Origin: Dactylosporangium vinaceum
GTDB taxonomy: Bacteria > Actinomycetota > Actinomycetes > Mycobacteriales > Micromonosporaceae
NCBI RefSeq assembly: GCF_019904175.1
Contig: NZ_CP061913.1
Span: 11,160,001-11,224,000, forward strand
DNA: 64,000 nt
Reading direction: 5' to 3'
In this document: positions 26,071-34,225 of the stretch, one piece after another
Numbering within the stretch: position 1 is the stretch's first letter
Layout of the letters: every line of letters begins with the position of its first letter
Made by a program: the position numbers and the translations under genes
Notes under the pieces: model-generated
Seen by the model: the letters and a program-made list of their open reading frames with translations, nothing else
Database searches by the model: none
Told to the model about the DNA's origin: nothing

Positions 26071-26265
26071 TCAGCGCTTGAAGGCGTCGGCAACGTCGTT
26101 GCCCGCGTCCTTCACGTGGTCGCCGGCCTGCTTGGCCTTCGCGGCGGCGCGCTCGGCGGCGCCCTCAGCCTGCAGGCTCTCGTTGTCCGTGGCGTCGCCG
26201 TACTTCTCCTTGACGGCACCCTTGAGCTCTTCGGCCTTGTGCTCGACCTTGTCCGTGAAACTCAT
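26071..26265 (-). CDS. CsbD-family stress protein
   Basis: 64 residues, MSFTDKVEHKAEELKGAVKE then repeated amphipathic, Lys/Glu/Ala-rich helix. This is the CsbD-like family, small soluble proteins induced by general stress in many bacteria; their molecular role is unknown. The ATG has GGAAGGG upstream. A CsbD gene ending at a strong terminator and read alone suggests its own stress promoter. Confidence 0.9.
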   Translation of the reverse strand: MSFTDKVEHKAEELKGAVKEKYGDATDNESLQAEGAAERAAAKAKQAGDHVKDAGNDVADAFKR

Positions 26266-26290
26266 CGCGTATCCCTTCCACGTATTCCAG

Positions 26291-26890
26291 TCACGCCTTG
26301 CTGATTACTGGATGCCCGCCGCGCCGAGTGCGCAAACGTAGGCGTCGCGCCACCGTCGTCACACCCGTCACGAGGAATGACAGGGTGATCCCCAGGCCGG
26401 CGGCGGCGAGTGGGTTGTCGGTGAACACGTTGCCGCCCAGATAACCGAGGCCCACCACGTAGACGCTCCACAGGACGGCCCCGATCGCGAACGCGGGCAG
26501 CAGCCGGCGCCGGGGAAACCGGGCGTAGCCGCTGACGAGCGCGACGGTGGTGCGTCCGAGGGGGACGAAGCGGCCACCCGCGACGATCGCGCCGCCGTGG
26601 CGGTCGAGGAGGCGGGCGACCCAGCTGACGGCCCTGGCGTACCGCTCGCCGCGCAGGAAGCGCTCCACGAACCGCCGGCCGCCGCGGCGGGCCACCTCGT
26701 GCATGAGCACGTCGCCGGCGAACACCGCGGACGCCGACGCCAGCAGGACGGCGGCCAGGTGCAGGTGCCCGTTCGCGGCCAGCGCCCCACCCGCGATCAC
26801 GCTCGTCTCCGCCGGGACGGCCGGGATGAGGCAGTCCAGGACGAGCAGCACAAAGATCAGCAGGTACGCCCAGCCGGCCATCGCTTCCAT
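26291..26890 (-). CDS. DedA-family (SNARE-associated/VTT domain) membrane protein
   Basis: 199 residues with about five membrane segments. Family blocks are present: the N-terminal PAVPAETSVIAGGALAANG, GGRFVPLGRTTVALVSGYAR (F-x-P-x-x-R core) near residue 105 and FAIGAVLWSVYVVGLGYLGG near 135. DedA/VTT proteins act in membrane lipid turnover, including lipid-carrier translocation in the inner membrane. Starts at ATG 26890 or 26881. It is upstream of csbD on the same strand and may share its transcript. Confidence 0.9.
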   Translation of the reverse strand: MEAMAGWAYLLIFVLLVLDCLIPAVPAETSVIAGGALAANGHLHLAAVLLASASAVFAGDVLMHEVARRGGRRFVERFLRGERYARAVSWVARLLDRHGGAIVAGGRFVPLGRTTVALVSGYARFPRRRLLPAFAIGAVLWSVYVVGLGYLGGNVFTDNPLAAAGLGITLSFLVTGVTTVARRLRLRTRRGGHPVISKA

Positions 26891-27002
26891 GCTTCAACCC
26901 TGCCGGTGCGCGCCTCCGGAGTCAGCGGTGCCAGCCCGCCGATCGAGCGGGGGGTTTCCCCTACCCCTGAGAGCCGCGGCCGCGTCGGGCAAGATGAGGC
27001 CG

Positions 27003-27683
27003 ATGTGGGCGGACTTTCGCGAGCACGTGATCCTGGAGGACGAGGCGATCCTCGTCCTGAACAAGCCCCCGGGCATCTCCGTCATGGGCGAGCGCCACGA
27101 GTCCGACCTGGTCCGCCTGGCCGCCGACGCGGGTGAGGAGCTGTTTCCGGCCCACCGCATCGACAAGGTCACGTCGGGCGTCATCCTCTTCGCGAAGAAC
27201 CTCCCCGCCCACGGCGCCCTGACCCGCCAGTTCAACAAGCGCACGGTCGAGAAGTCGTACCTGGCCGTCGTCTCCCCCGGCGGACTGCCCGAGACCGGCC
27301 ACATCGACCTGCCGTTGAGCGTCGGGCGCAAGAACCGCGTCCGCATAGCCGCGCCGCGCGAGACCATCACCGAGACCGGCGGCCGCTGGGGCGTGCCGGC
27401 GTCGGCGGTGTTCGACACGGTCTCGACGTACCCGTCCCAGACGAGCTTCACCGTGCGCACCCAGACGCCGGACCGCGCCCTGCTGGAGGCCCACCCCCAC
27501 ACCGGCCGCCGCCACCAGATCCGCGTCCACCTGGCCTGGATCGGCCACCCGATCGTGGGCGACCCGCTCTTCGAGAAGCACCCGGAGGGCCGCACCTATC
27601 TGCACTCCTGGCGTCTGACCTTCGACCACGCCGGCACCCGCGTGACAGTCGAAGCCCCGATGCCCGCCGACTTCGCCCGCTGA
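27003..27683 (+). CDS. RluA-family pseudouridine synthase
   Basis: 226 residues. VLNKPPGISV near residue 16, the catalytic motif HRIDKVTSGVILFAK (Asp invariant) near residue 47 and HTGRRHQIRVHLAWIGHPIVGD near residue 160 identify the RluA family, which converts uridine to pseudouridine in rRNA or tRNA. There is no S4 domain, so it is one of the short members; the target RNA cannot be told. Two ATG codons (26994, 27003) are possible; the second has GAGG just upstream. Confidence 0.92.
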   Translation: MWADFREHVILEDEAILVLNKPPGISVMGERHESDLVRLAADAGEELFPAHRIDKVTSGVILFAKNLPAHGALTRQFNKRTVEKSYLAVVSPGGLPETGHIDLPLSVGRKNRVRIAAPRETITETGGRWGVPASAVFDTVSTYPSQTSFTVRTQTPDRALLEAHPHTGRRHQIRVHLAWIGHPIVGDPLFEKHPEGRTYLHSWRLTFDHAGTRVTVEAPMPADFAR

Positions 27684-27718
27684 CCACCCGGCCGAGCGGC
27701 CCTGGCCGACACCTCCGG

Positions 27719-28621
27719 TCAGCGCAGCGCGGCCCGCTGCTCGGCGGTGAGGCGGTTGGTGCCGGCGACGGCGAGGTAGCGGCCGCCGGGCAGCGGGTGG
27801 GGCGCCACCGGATCGGCGAAGTCCGGGCGGTCGGCAGCCAGGGACAGTGCGGCCTCGACCCGCGCCGCCGGCCAGTCCAGGGCGGCCGCCAGCTCCGCGG
27901 CCGTGCGGGGGGCGGCCGCGTGCACCAGGGCGGCCAGGACGGTCAGCATGTCGTCGGCGACCGCGGGGTCGTAGTCGGCGGCCATGTCGCGGCTCAGGGT
28001 GTCGAAGAAGCGGGCCATGCGCTCCAGGCGGACTCCCGCGGGCGTGGCTGCGCCGTACAGGTCGGCGCCCTCGCGGGCGGCGGCGGCCCATTTGGCGTGG
28101 GCCTGGGCGCTGGTGAGCCAGGTCCGGAGCCAGACGTCGTCGTCGATGACGTAGCGCTCGCGGCGGCCCGCGGGGCGTTCGCGGCGGACGATGTCCATGG
28201 CCTCCAGGTAGGCGATGGACTTCGAGACCGAGGCGGGGCTCACGTTGAGGCGGGCGACCAGTTCGGCGGCGGTCAGGGCGCCGGTGTCGGTGGTGACGAT
28301 GGCGGTCAGGACGCGGGCGGCCATGCGGTTCAGGCCGGTCTCGACCATCAGCGCGGCGAAGCGGTCGTCGAAGGCGGCAACCCCCTCCGCCCCGGCGACG
28401 GCGGGGCGCGGCGACAGGCTGCGGGCCGGGCGGCGGGCGCGGTGGGCGTCGGCCGCGCGATACGTGCCCTGGCGCAGGTTGCGGCCCACCTCCCGGGAGA
28501 CGGTCGACGTCGGGCGGCCCAGGCGGCGGGCGATCTCGGCGTAGTCGAGCCCGTCGGCCAGCCCGGCCGCGATGTGCTCGCGCTCCTCGCGCGTCAGGCG
28601 GGCTCCCGGCATGGGACCCAT
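27719..28621 (-). CDS. IS30-type HTH fused to MarR/GbsR-like regulator
   Basis: 300 residues. The first 50 residues, LTREEREHIAAGLADGLDYAEIARRLGRPTSTVSREVGRN, are the HTH_38 domain of IS30 transposases (shown here only in part: AEIARRLGRPTSTVSREV). A second winged-HTH follows near residues 105-170 (LTAAELVARLNVSPASVSKS), then a helical C-terminal domain. No transposase catalytic domain remains, so this is a regulator, a combination seen in actinomycetes. It is divergent from an ABC exporter pair, with tandem inverted repeats between them that fit its binding sites. Confidence 0.8.
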   Translation of the reverse strand: MGPMPGARLTREEREHIAAGLADGLDYAEIARRLGRPTSTVSREVGRNLRQGTYRAADAHRARRPARSLSPRPAVAGAEGVAAFDDRFAALMVETGLNRMAARVLTAIVTTDTGALTAAELVARLNVSPASVSKSIAYLEAMDIVRRERPAGRRERYVIDDDVWLRTWLTSAQAHAKWAAAAREGADLYGAATPAGVRLERMARFFDTLSRDMAADYDPAVADDMLTVLAALVHAAAPRTAAELAAALDWPAARVEAALSLAADRPDFADPVAPHPLPGGRYLAVAGTNRLTAEQRAALR

Positions 28622-28642
28622 CGTTGCATTCAGTCACCCCCC

Positions 28643-28679
28643 ATTGCAACGCTGTGCAATTCATTGCAGTGCGGTGCAA
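28643..28679. promoter_or_regulatory. Tandem TTGCA-N6-TGCAA operators
   Basis: Two inverted repeats, TTGCA-N6-TGCAA, start at 28644 and 28664. They are exactly 20 bp apart, two helical turns. A lone left half-site TTGCA at 28624 continues the same 20-bp phase and overlaps the region just upstream of the regulator start codon. This looks like the operator of the divergent IS30-HTH/MarR-like protein, letting dimers bind one DNA face. Confidence 0.75.
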
Positions 28680-28722
28680 CGGGCGCTTGCCTGCGGTACC
28701 AGCAAATTTCTAGTTTCAAAAA

Positions 28723-29589
28723 ATGGAAACTAACGTGATCGAGATCGACGGGCTGCGGATGCGGTACGGCGACCGGGACGTGCTCAGCGGTGTCGGCTTC
28801 GCGGCGCGGCCGGGCGAGGTGGTGGCGCTGCTCGGGCCCAACGGGGCGGGGAAGAGCACCACCATCGAGATCCTCGAAGGGTTCCGGATTCGCACCGGCG
28901 GGAGCGCGGCCGTGCTCGGGACCGACCCGGCGCGGGGGGACGAGCGGTGGCGGGCCCGGGTGGGGATCGTGCTGCAGGCGTGGCGCGACCATGCCAGGTG
29001 GCGGGTGCGGGAGCTTGTCGGCCACCAGGCCCGGTACTACCCCGGGCGGGCCTGGGACCCGGATGTGCTCATCGCCGCCGTCGGGCTGACCGGGCAGGCC
29101 GGGCAGCGCATCGGGCTGCTCTCCGGCGGGCAGCGGCGGCGGCTGGACCTGGCGCTCGGGCTGATCGGGCGGCCGGAGGTGCTGTTCCTGGACGAGCCCA
29201 CGGCCGGGCTCGACCCGCACGCGCGGCGCGAGTTCCATCAGCTGATCCAGGACGTGATCGCCGAATACCGCACGACGGTCCTGCTGACCACCCACGACCT
29301 GGACGAGGCCGAGCGCCTCGCCGCGCGGATCGTGATCCTCGACGCGGGGCGGGTGATCGCCGACGGTACCGCGGCCGAGCTCGCCCGCATCGCCGGGCCG
29401 GACGAGGTGCGCTGGCGGCTCCACGGCGAGCAGCACATCGAGACGACGAGCGACGCCACCGGGTTCGCCTACGAGCTGTTCCGGCGGCACGCGACGGCCG
29501 TGGAAAACCTGGAGATCCGCCGCTCGTCGCTGGAGGACACCTACCTCGAACTCGTGCGCCGCGCCGAGGACAAGGCGGCCCGGCCGTGA
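28723..29589 (+). CDS. ABC transporter ATP-binding protein (DrrA/CcmA-like)
   Basis: 288 residues. Walker A GPNGAGKST at 38-46, signature LSGGQRRR near residue 133, Walker B VLFLDEPTAGLD near 156 and the switch His in LLTTHDLDEAE near 190. A C-terminal domain of about 70 residues follows, typical of exporters that move drugs or lipids. Coupled to the permease by a GTGA overlap. Transcription is probably controlled by the divergent regulator through the tandem TTGCA operators 45-80 bp upstream. Confidence 0.93.
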   Translation: METNVIEIDGLRMRYGDRDVLSGVGFAARPGEVVALLGPNGAGKSTTIEILEGFRIRTGGSAAVLGTDPARGDERWRARVGIVLQAWRDHARWRVRELVGHQARYYPGRAWDPDVLIAAVGLTGQAGQRIGLLSGGQRRRLDLALGLIGRPEVLFLDEPTAGLDPHARREFHQLIQDVIAEYRTTVLLTTHDLDEAERLAARIVILDAGRVIADGTAAELARIAGPDEVRWRLHGEQHIETTSDATGFAYELFRRHATAVENLEIRRSSLEDTYLELVRRAEDKAARP

Positions 29590-30341
29590 GCGCCGGGTGG
29601 CACCGCGGCCTGATCGAGCTGCGGCAGTCGCTGACCCAGCCCGCCGACCTGTTCAACCACTGCTTCTGGCCCACGCTGATGCTCGTCACCCTCTACTTCC
29701 TGCGCGGCCACGCCGCGCTCCTGCCCTCCATCCTCGGCATGAACGCGGCCATGGGCATGGTCACGATGAGCCAGGGGCTGACCGCCGACCGCGAGGACGG
29801 CACGCTGCTGCGGGCGCGGGCGACGCCGAACGGGCTGCGGGAGTACCTCATCGGCAAAATCATCAGCGTGAGCGGCGGGCTCGTCGTCGACCTCGCCATC
29901 TTCCTGGTGCCGGCGCTGCTCATCGTCGACGCGGCGCCCGCCGTCGACATCGGCACCGCGCTGTGGGTGCTCGGGCTCGGGCTGCTCGCGACGCTGCCGC
30001 TCGGGGCCGTGCTCGGGGCGCTGTTCCCGACCGCGCGCGGGCAGGGGCTGCTCACCCTGCCGATCCTGGTCGTCATCGGCATCTCCGGGATCTTCTACCC
30101 GATCACCGTCCTGCCCGGTTGGGTGCAGGCGGTGGCGCAGGCGTTCCCGGTGTACTGGCTGGGGCTCGGCATGCGCACCGCGTTCCTCCCGGGCGAGGCG
30201 GCGCACCCCGTGGCCACCGCCGCGGTGCTGGGCGCCTGGGCGGTCGCCGGCCTCGCCCTCGCGCCCTGGGTGCTACGCAAACGCCTCATCCGCCAGCATC
30301 GCGTGCAGCCGAGCCGCCCCGGCCGGGTCGAGGCTCGGTAG
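29586..30341 (+). CDS. ABC-2 type permease
   Basis: 251 residues from a GTG overlapping the ATPase stop. Six membrane spans, with the ABC-2 pattern of a long loop between spans two and three (MSQGLTADREDGTLLRARATPNG, shortened: TADREDGTLLRARATP) and GIFYPITVLPGWVQAVAQAFP before the last spans. Together with the ATPase it forms an exporter of two plus two subunits; substrate unknown. The 3' end overlaps the convergent dehydrogenase-like gene by 69 bp. Confidence 0.9.
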   Translation: MSAGWHRGLIELRQSLTQPADLFNHCFWPTLMLVTLYFLRGHAALLPSILGMNAAMGMVTMSQGLTADREDGTLLRARATPNGLREYLIGKIISVSGGLVVDLAIFLVPALLIVDAAPAVDIGTALWVLGLGLLATLPLGAVLGALFPTARGQGLLTLPILVVIGISGIFYPITVLPGWVQAVAQAFPVYWLGLGMRTAFLPGEAAHPVATAAVLGAWAVAGLALAPWVLRKRLIRQHRVQPSRPGRVEAR

Positions 30342-31064
30342 CGACAGCGGCAGCTCCCGCCCGCGGTCCAGCGCGGTCAGCTGGGCCGCGGGCGGCGCGT
30401 CGATGAGCTCCACGATCGGCGCCACCGACGCCGCGACCGGGCGCGCGGCGACGGCCGCGAGCAGCCGCAGCCCGCCGCGCAGCACGGGGTTGAGCGGCGA
30501 GTGGTCGCCGCTCTTCGTGAAGCCCGGGTGGTAGAGCACGTAGCGGGCTTTCCCGCGGTACCCGGCGCCGAGCAGATCGTTGAGCCGCCCGGCCTGCATC
30601 TGCGCCCGCACCATCGAATAGCCGCTGCGCAGCTGCAGGTCGTCCCACGCGATCACACCCTTCGTGACGCCGACCCCGCCGACGTTGACGATGACCGGGG
30701 CGGCGGCCGACTCCAGCAGCGGCCGGAGTCCTTCCGCGAGCCGGTGACGAGCCAGAAAATAGAGCCCGAAGGTGTACTCGAAATGCTCCGACGTCTCCCG
30801 CCGGGCCGGGCCGACCCGATTGGCGCAGAGCACGAGCGCATCCACCGCCGCGACCCGCGAGCGCAGCTCCGCCACGACTTCACGGACGGCCGCGCCCTCG
30901 CTGAGGTCCTTGCGCAAGAAGGTGATGCCGGACGGCAGCGTCCGGCCCTTCAGGGGATTGCTGCCGATCACGTACACGTCGTCGCCGCGCTCGAACCGGG
31001 CCAGCGCCGTCGCCCGGCCCATCCCGTCCGTACCGCCGGCGATCACAACCGTTTTGGGGCTCAT
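30273..31064 (-). CDS. SDR-fold protein lacking the usual catalytic Ser and Lys
   Basis: 263 residues from the ATG at 31064. A Rossmann motif VVIAGGTDGMGRATAL is present at the N-terminus and the SDR order of strands follows, so NAD(P) binding is likely. The catalytic positions are unusual: the Ser region reads VIVNVGGVG, and the YxxxK site reads YSMVR, Arg replacing Lys. The NNAG region reads CANRVGP. Either a divergent reductase or a non-catalytic sensor. It is divergent from the HxlR regulator at 31113, which probably controls it. Confidence 0.8.
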   Translation of the reverse strand: MSPKTVVIAGGTDGMGRATALARFERGDDVYVIGSNPLKGRTLPSGITFLRKDLSEGAAVREVVAELRSRVAAVDALVLCANRVGPARRETSEHFEYTFGLYFLARHRLAEGLRPLLESAAAPVIVNVGGVGVTKGVIAWDDLQLRSGYSMVRAQMQAGRLNDLLGAGYRGKARYVLYHPGFTKSGDHSPLNPVLRGGLRLLAAVAARPVAASVAPIVELIDAPPAAQLTALDRGRELPLSLPSLDPAGAARLHAMLADEAFA

Positions 31065-31112
31065 ACGACACATCTCAGTACCCTTGGGCCAGGCGCATAA
31101 GGAGGCACTTCA

Positions 31113-31469
31113 ATGTTGGATACGCACACCCGTGTGCCCGTCGCCGAGTACGACGCCTGCCCCGTCACCGGCATCGTGCGCCGCATGGGGGAGCGCTGGA
31201 CCCTCGTCGTGCTGTCGCTGCTGTCCCGGCGCCGGTACCGCTTCAACGAACTCCACCGCGCGATCGAGGGCATCTCCCAGCGCATGCTGACCCGCACACT
31301 GCGGACGCTGGAGAGCGACGGTCTCGTGGAGCGCACGGTGTACCCGACAGTGCCCCCGTCCGTCGAGTACTCCCTCTCGGCGAAGGGGACGGCGCTCATG
31401 GCCTCCCTCGCCGGCCTGATCGACTGGGCCGTGGCCCACGGCGGGCCCGCCACACCGGCGCGCCGATAG
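31113..31469 (+). CDS. HxlR-family winged-helix regulator
   Basis: 118 residues, with the family Cys in YDACPVTGIVRRMGERWTLVVLSLLS (shortened: ACPVTGIVRRMGERWTLVV) and the recognition helix ISQRMLTRTLRTLESDGLV. A strong AAGGAGG ribosome-binding site lies 7 bp upstream of the ATG. The 48-bp gap to the divergent SDR-like gene is too short for separate promoters, so both are likely read from overlapping promoters and repressed by this protein. Standard length. Confidence 0.9.
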   Translation: MLDTHTRVPVAEYDACPVTGIVRRMGERWTLVVLSLLSRRRYRFNELHRAIEGISQRMLTRTLRTLESDGLVERTVYPTVPPSVEYSLSAKGTALMASLAGLIDWAVAHGGPATPARR

Positions 31470-31766
31470 CCACGGGCGGCCCGCTCACCCTCGGCCGCGG
31501 CGGGAATGCTGCCGGCGGCAACATTGTGATCAAGGCGGAACCGGGCAACGACACAATCGAGACCGAGGGCGGCCACGATGTGATTGCGGGGCGGCGGGCC
31601 GGCACCATCACCGTCGGCCACCCCGGTGCGACACCACACGAACCTGAGCGCGCGCTGCGAGTCCGGCCCGGACTGGGGCGCGCCCTACATAGAAGGAACG
31701 GCCTCCCGGCACCAGCGGGGGGCCGTTTCGCCTTCTCCCGGCCCGGCCGGCGGCATTGCGTGGTGG
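31470..31766. other. 297-bp intergenic stretch with terminator
   Basis: No confident gene. A plus-strand frame reads KAEPGNDTIETEGGHDVIAG near 31530-31590, faintly RTX-like, but it has no start with a ribosome-binding site and runs into the terminator hairpin at 31697-31728. Probably 3' flanking sequence of the HxlR gene and the convergent GGDEF gene. Confidence 0.5.
31697..31728. terminator. Hairpin terminator between hxlR and the GGDEF gene
   Basis: AACGGCC (31697-31703) pairs with GGCCGTT (31721-31727), extended by a wobble pair and CCC/GGG, with a 9-nt loop and TTT after the stem. Lies between convergent genes. Confidence 0.7.
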
Positions 31767-32807
31767 TCAGGTCGGGGTGGGCAGGCGGCGGGCCTTGGAC
31801 CTGGTGAGGGCGGTGTCGGCCTCGGCCATGGCCTCGTCGGGGTTGGCGCCCGGGCTGCTTGTGGCGGTGGCTATGTGGGCCCTTGCGGCCAGGCGGCCCA
31901 CAGTGGTGGGGAACGGCTGGTCGAAGGCGGCGCGCAGGGTGTGGGCCAGGTGGCCGGCCCGGTGGGTGTCCGCGCCGGGCAGGAGGATGGCGAACTCGTC
32001 GCTGCCCAGGCGGGCCACGACGGCGCGGTGGGGCGTGGTGCGGGTCTCGGCGTAGGCGGCGTCGCGGAGGCGGTGGGCCACGGCGGTCAGGAGCTCGTCG
32101 CCGGTCTGGTGGCCGTGGGTGTCGTTGACGGTGCGGAAGTCGGCCAGGTCGATCAGGAGCACCGCGTAAGGGTCGCTCGCCGCCGCCGCGCGGTGCAGGT
32201 GCTGCCACAGCATCGCGCGGTTCGGCAGGCCGGTCAGCGCATCGTGGTACGCGGCGTGGTGCAGGGACTCCTCGTAGACGCGCTGGGCGCTGATGTCCTG
32301 CAGGGCGTAGACGGTGCCGGCGCCCGGGTCGATGGGGATCGACTCGATGTGGATGTCGCTTACCGTGCCGTCGGCGCGGGTCAGGCGGGCCTCGCAGGTG
32401 TCGGGGCCGTTCAGGGCGAGCGTGCGCAGGTCAACCGGGCGGCCGTCGGCGGTGTGCAGCTGCAGCGCCTCGGCGGCCAGGGGGCGCTCCAGTGGCCAGC
32501 CCAGCAGGTCGAGGGCCGGCGGGTTGGCCGACTGGACAGCGCCCGCCGGGTCGGTCACGACGACCGGGAACGGAAAGCGGCGCAGGACCGTGTGGAGCAG
32601 GGCGGTCTGGGAGGTGTGCTGGTGTTGCAGGCGGTTCAGCAGCCGGTGCAGGGTGTAGGCGAAGACGGCCATGACGAGCACCGTCGCCAGGCCCGCCAGG
32701 GTGATGTGCACCAGGCTGATCGCCGTCACCGCGGCCAGCGCGAGAGCGACAGTCAGCCGCATCGTCCGCAGCACCGACCTTTGCATGCTGCATACATCGG
32801 CGCGCAC
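31767..32807 (-). CDS. PAS-GGDEF diguanylate-cyclase-like protein with GSDEF motif
   Basis: 346 residues. Two N-terminal hydrophobic segments (about 18-55), a PAS domain (about 72-165) and a GGDEF domain from about residue 180 (YHDALTGLPNRAMLW). The active-site loop reads RLGSDEF: Ser replaces the second Gly. The metal-binding stretch LLIDLADFRTVNDTHGHQTG keeps the Asp residues. GSDEF variants can be active, but activity here is uncertain. No EAL domain. Together with the protein at 4230-6716 this makes two cyclic-di-GMP proteins in the window. Confidence 0.88.
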   Translation of the reverse strand: MRADVCSMQRSVLRTMRLTVALALAAVTAISLVHITLAGLATVLVMAVFAYTLHRLLNRLQHQHTSQTALLHTVLRRFPFPVVVTDPAGAVQSANPPALDLLGWPLERPLAAEALQLHTADGRPVDLRTLALNGPDTCEARLTRADGTVSDIHIESIPIDPGAGTVYALQDISAQRVYEESLHHAAYHDALTGLPNRAMLWQHLHRAAAASDPYAVLLIDLADFRTVNDTHGHQTGDELLTAVAHRLRDAAYAETRTTPHRAVVARLGSDEFAILLPGADTHRAGHLAHTLRAAFDQPFPTTVGRLAARAHIATATSSPGANPDEAMAEADTALTRSKARRLPTPT

Positions 32808-32847
32808 CCGGCCCGCGTCAGTGCGGGCCGGGTGCAGGACGGGAAGT

Positions 32848-34197
32848 TCAGGGCAGCAGCGGCTGGCCGCTGGAGAAGACGTTCGTCGGGTCGTACGAGC
32901 GCTTGACCCGCAGGAGCCGGTCGCGGTCCGCCTGCGCCCAGTTGGCCTGGATCGCCTCGGGGCCGGCGCCGCCGCTGAAGTTCATCAGGCCGCCCGGGAC
33001 GGTGTCGACGGCCAGGATCCGCTCGATCGCGGCGTCGACGACCGGGGCCAGCTCGGGCAGGCCGAGGCCGATGGCGAACAGGACGTACTGCGCGCCGCGT
33101 CCGCTCACCGCGTTGGCGACGGCCGGCGGGCGGGTGAACGCGCCGCCGAGGTGGCGGATCTCGACCATCGGCACCGGGATGTCGACGTCGGGGCCGGCCG
33201 CGGCGACGATCCGCTCGACCGTCTCCGGAGTGAGGGCGTCGAGCAGCACGCCGCGCTCGCGGGACGGCATCGGGTCGGTGGGGTCGCGGTGGACGGCGTC
33301 GATGGCGGCGTACGGGAGCACGGCGATGTCGTCGATGATCGACGGCGCGGCGGCGCGCATCGGGGCCAGCAGCGCCTCGCCCTCCTCCGGGCGGCCGAGG
33401 AAGCAGACGCGCAGGTGGACGGTGAGAGCACCGCGCAGGGGCGGGGGGACCATCGGCGCGTCCGGGAGCCGGAGCAGTGCGACCGAGGTGCTCATCTCCT
33501 CGGGGAGGCGGGCCGACCACTGGGAGTACACCTCCAGGATCTTGGAAGCGTGTCGGCCGGGGTAGTAGATGCCGCCGCCGAAGAACTCCGCCGCCGCAAC
33601 GAGGTCGAACTCGATGGCGGTGACGATGCCGAAGTTGCCCTTGCCGCCCCGGACCGCCCAGAACAGGTCGGCCTCGTGGTCGGCGTCGACCGTGCGCAGC
33701 GCGCCGTCCGCGGTGACGATCTCGACCCGGCGCACGTGGTCGGCGGCGAAGCCGTGCTTGCGGCCCAGCGGACCGACACCGCCTCCGAGGGTGTACCCGA
33801 CCACCCCCACCTGCGACGACGAGCCGCTCAAGGGAGCCAGGCCGTGCGGGGCGGCGGCCGCGATCACCTGGGACCAGCGGGCCCCGGCGGCGGCGCGGGC
33901 GACCCGGGCGACCGGGTCCACGCTCACCTCGGCCATGCGGGTCGTGGTGATGAGGATGCCGCCCTTCGCGGGGCGGACCGCGCCGTGCCCGGTGGCCTGG
34001 ACGGCGACCGGCAGGCCGAGGGTGCCGGCCCAGCGCACCGCCTCGGCCACGTCCTGCGCGCTGGTGGCGCCGACGACGGCCAGGGGCTCGTGGGTGGTGG
34101 CGACGTTCCAGGAGAACACCTCGGCCGCGAAGCCTTCGTCGCCGGGGACATATACGGGACCGGCCACGGCCGGGAGGGAGGTCAGTGCAGTGGTCAT
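32848..34197 (-). CDS. FAD-dependent BBE-type oxidoreductase
   Basis: 449 residues. The PCMH FAD-binding domain is clear: LPVAVQATGHGA near residues 62-73 (the His is the usual covalent 8-alpha attachment site), GYTLGGGVGPLGRKHG near 134-149 and WAVRGGKGNFGIVT near 180. The berberine-bridge (BBE) C-terminus ends YDPTNVFSSGQPLLP, matching the family. These enzymes oxidise sugars, alkaloids or natural products using oxygen. No signal peptide. It lies 28 bp downstream of the SARP gene stop on the same strand, so it may be part of the SARP transcript. Confidence 0.9.
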   Translation of the reverse strand: MTTALTSLPAVAGPVYVPGDEGFAAEVFSWNVATTHEPLAVVGATSAQDVAEAVRWAGTLGLPVAVQATGHGAVRPAKGGILITTTRMAEVSVDPVARVARAAAGARWSQVIAAAAPHGLAPLSGSSSQVGVVGYTLGGGVGPLGRKHGFAADHVRRVEIVTADGALRTVDADHEADLFWAVRGGKGNFGIVTAIEFDLVAAAEFFGGGIYYPGRHASKILEVYSQWSARLPEEMSTSVALLRLPDAPMVPPPLRGALTVHLRVCFLGRPEEGEALLAPMRAAAPSIIDDIAVLPYAAIDAVHRDPTDPMPSRERGVLLDALTPETVERIVAAAGPDVDIPVPMVEIRHLGGAFTRPPAVANAVSGRGAQYVLFAIGLGLPELAPVVDAAIERILAVDTVPGGLMNFSGGAGPEAIQANWAQADRDRLLRVKRSYDPTNVFSSGQPLLP

Positions 34198-34225
34198 GCC
34201 GTGAACGGTGCGGCGGCCCGGTTGG

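Noticed and set aside
31526..31807. RTX-like frame reading GNDTIETEGGHDVIAG
   Set aside because: Only one weak repeat, no ribosome-binding site, and it crosses a terminator and the 3' end of the GGDEF gene.
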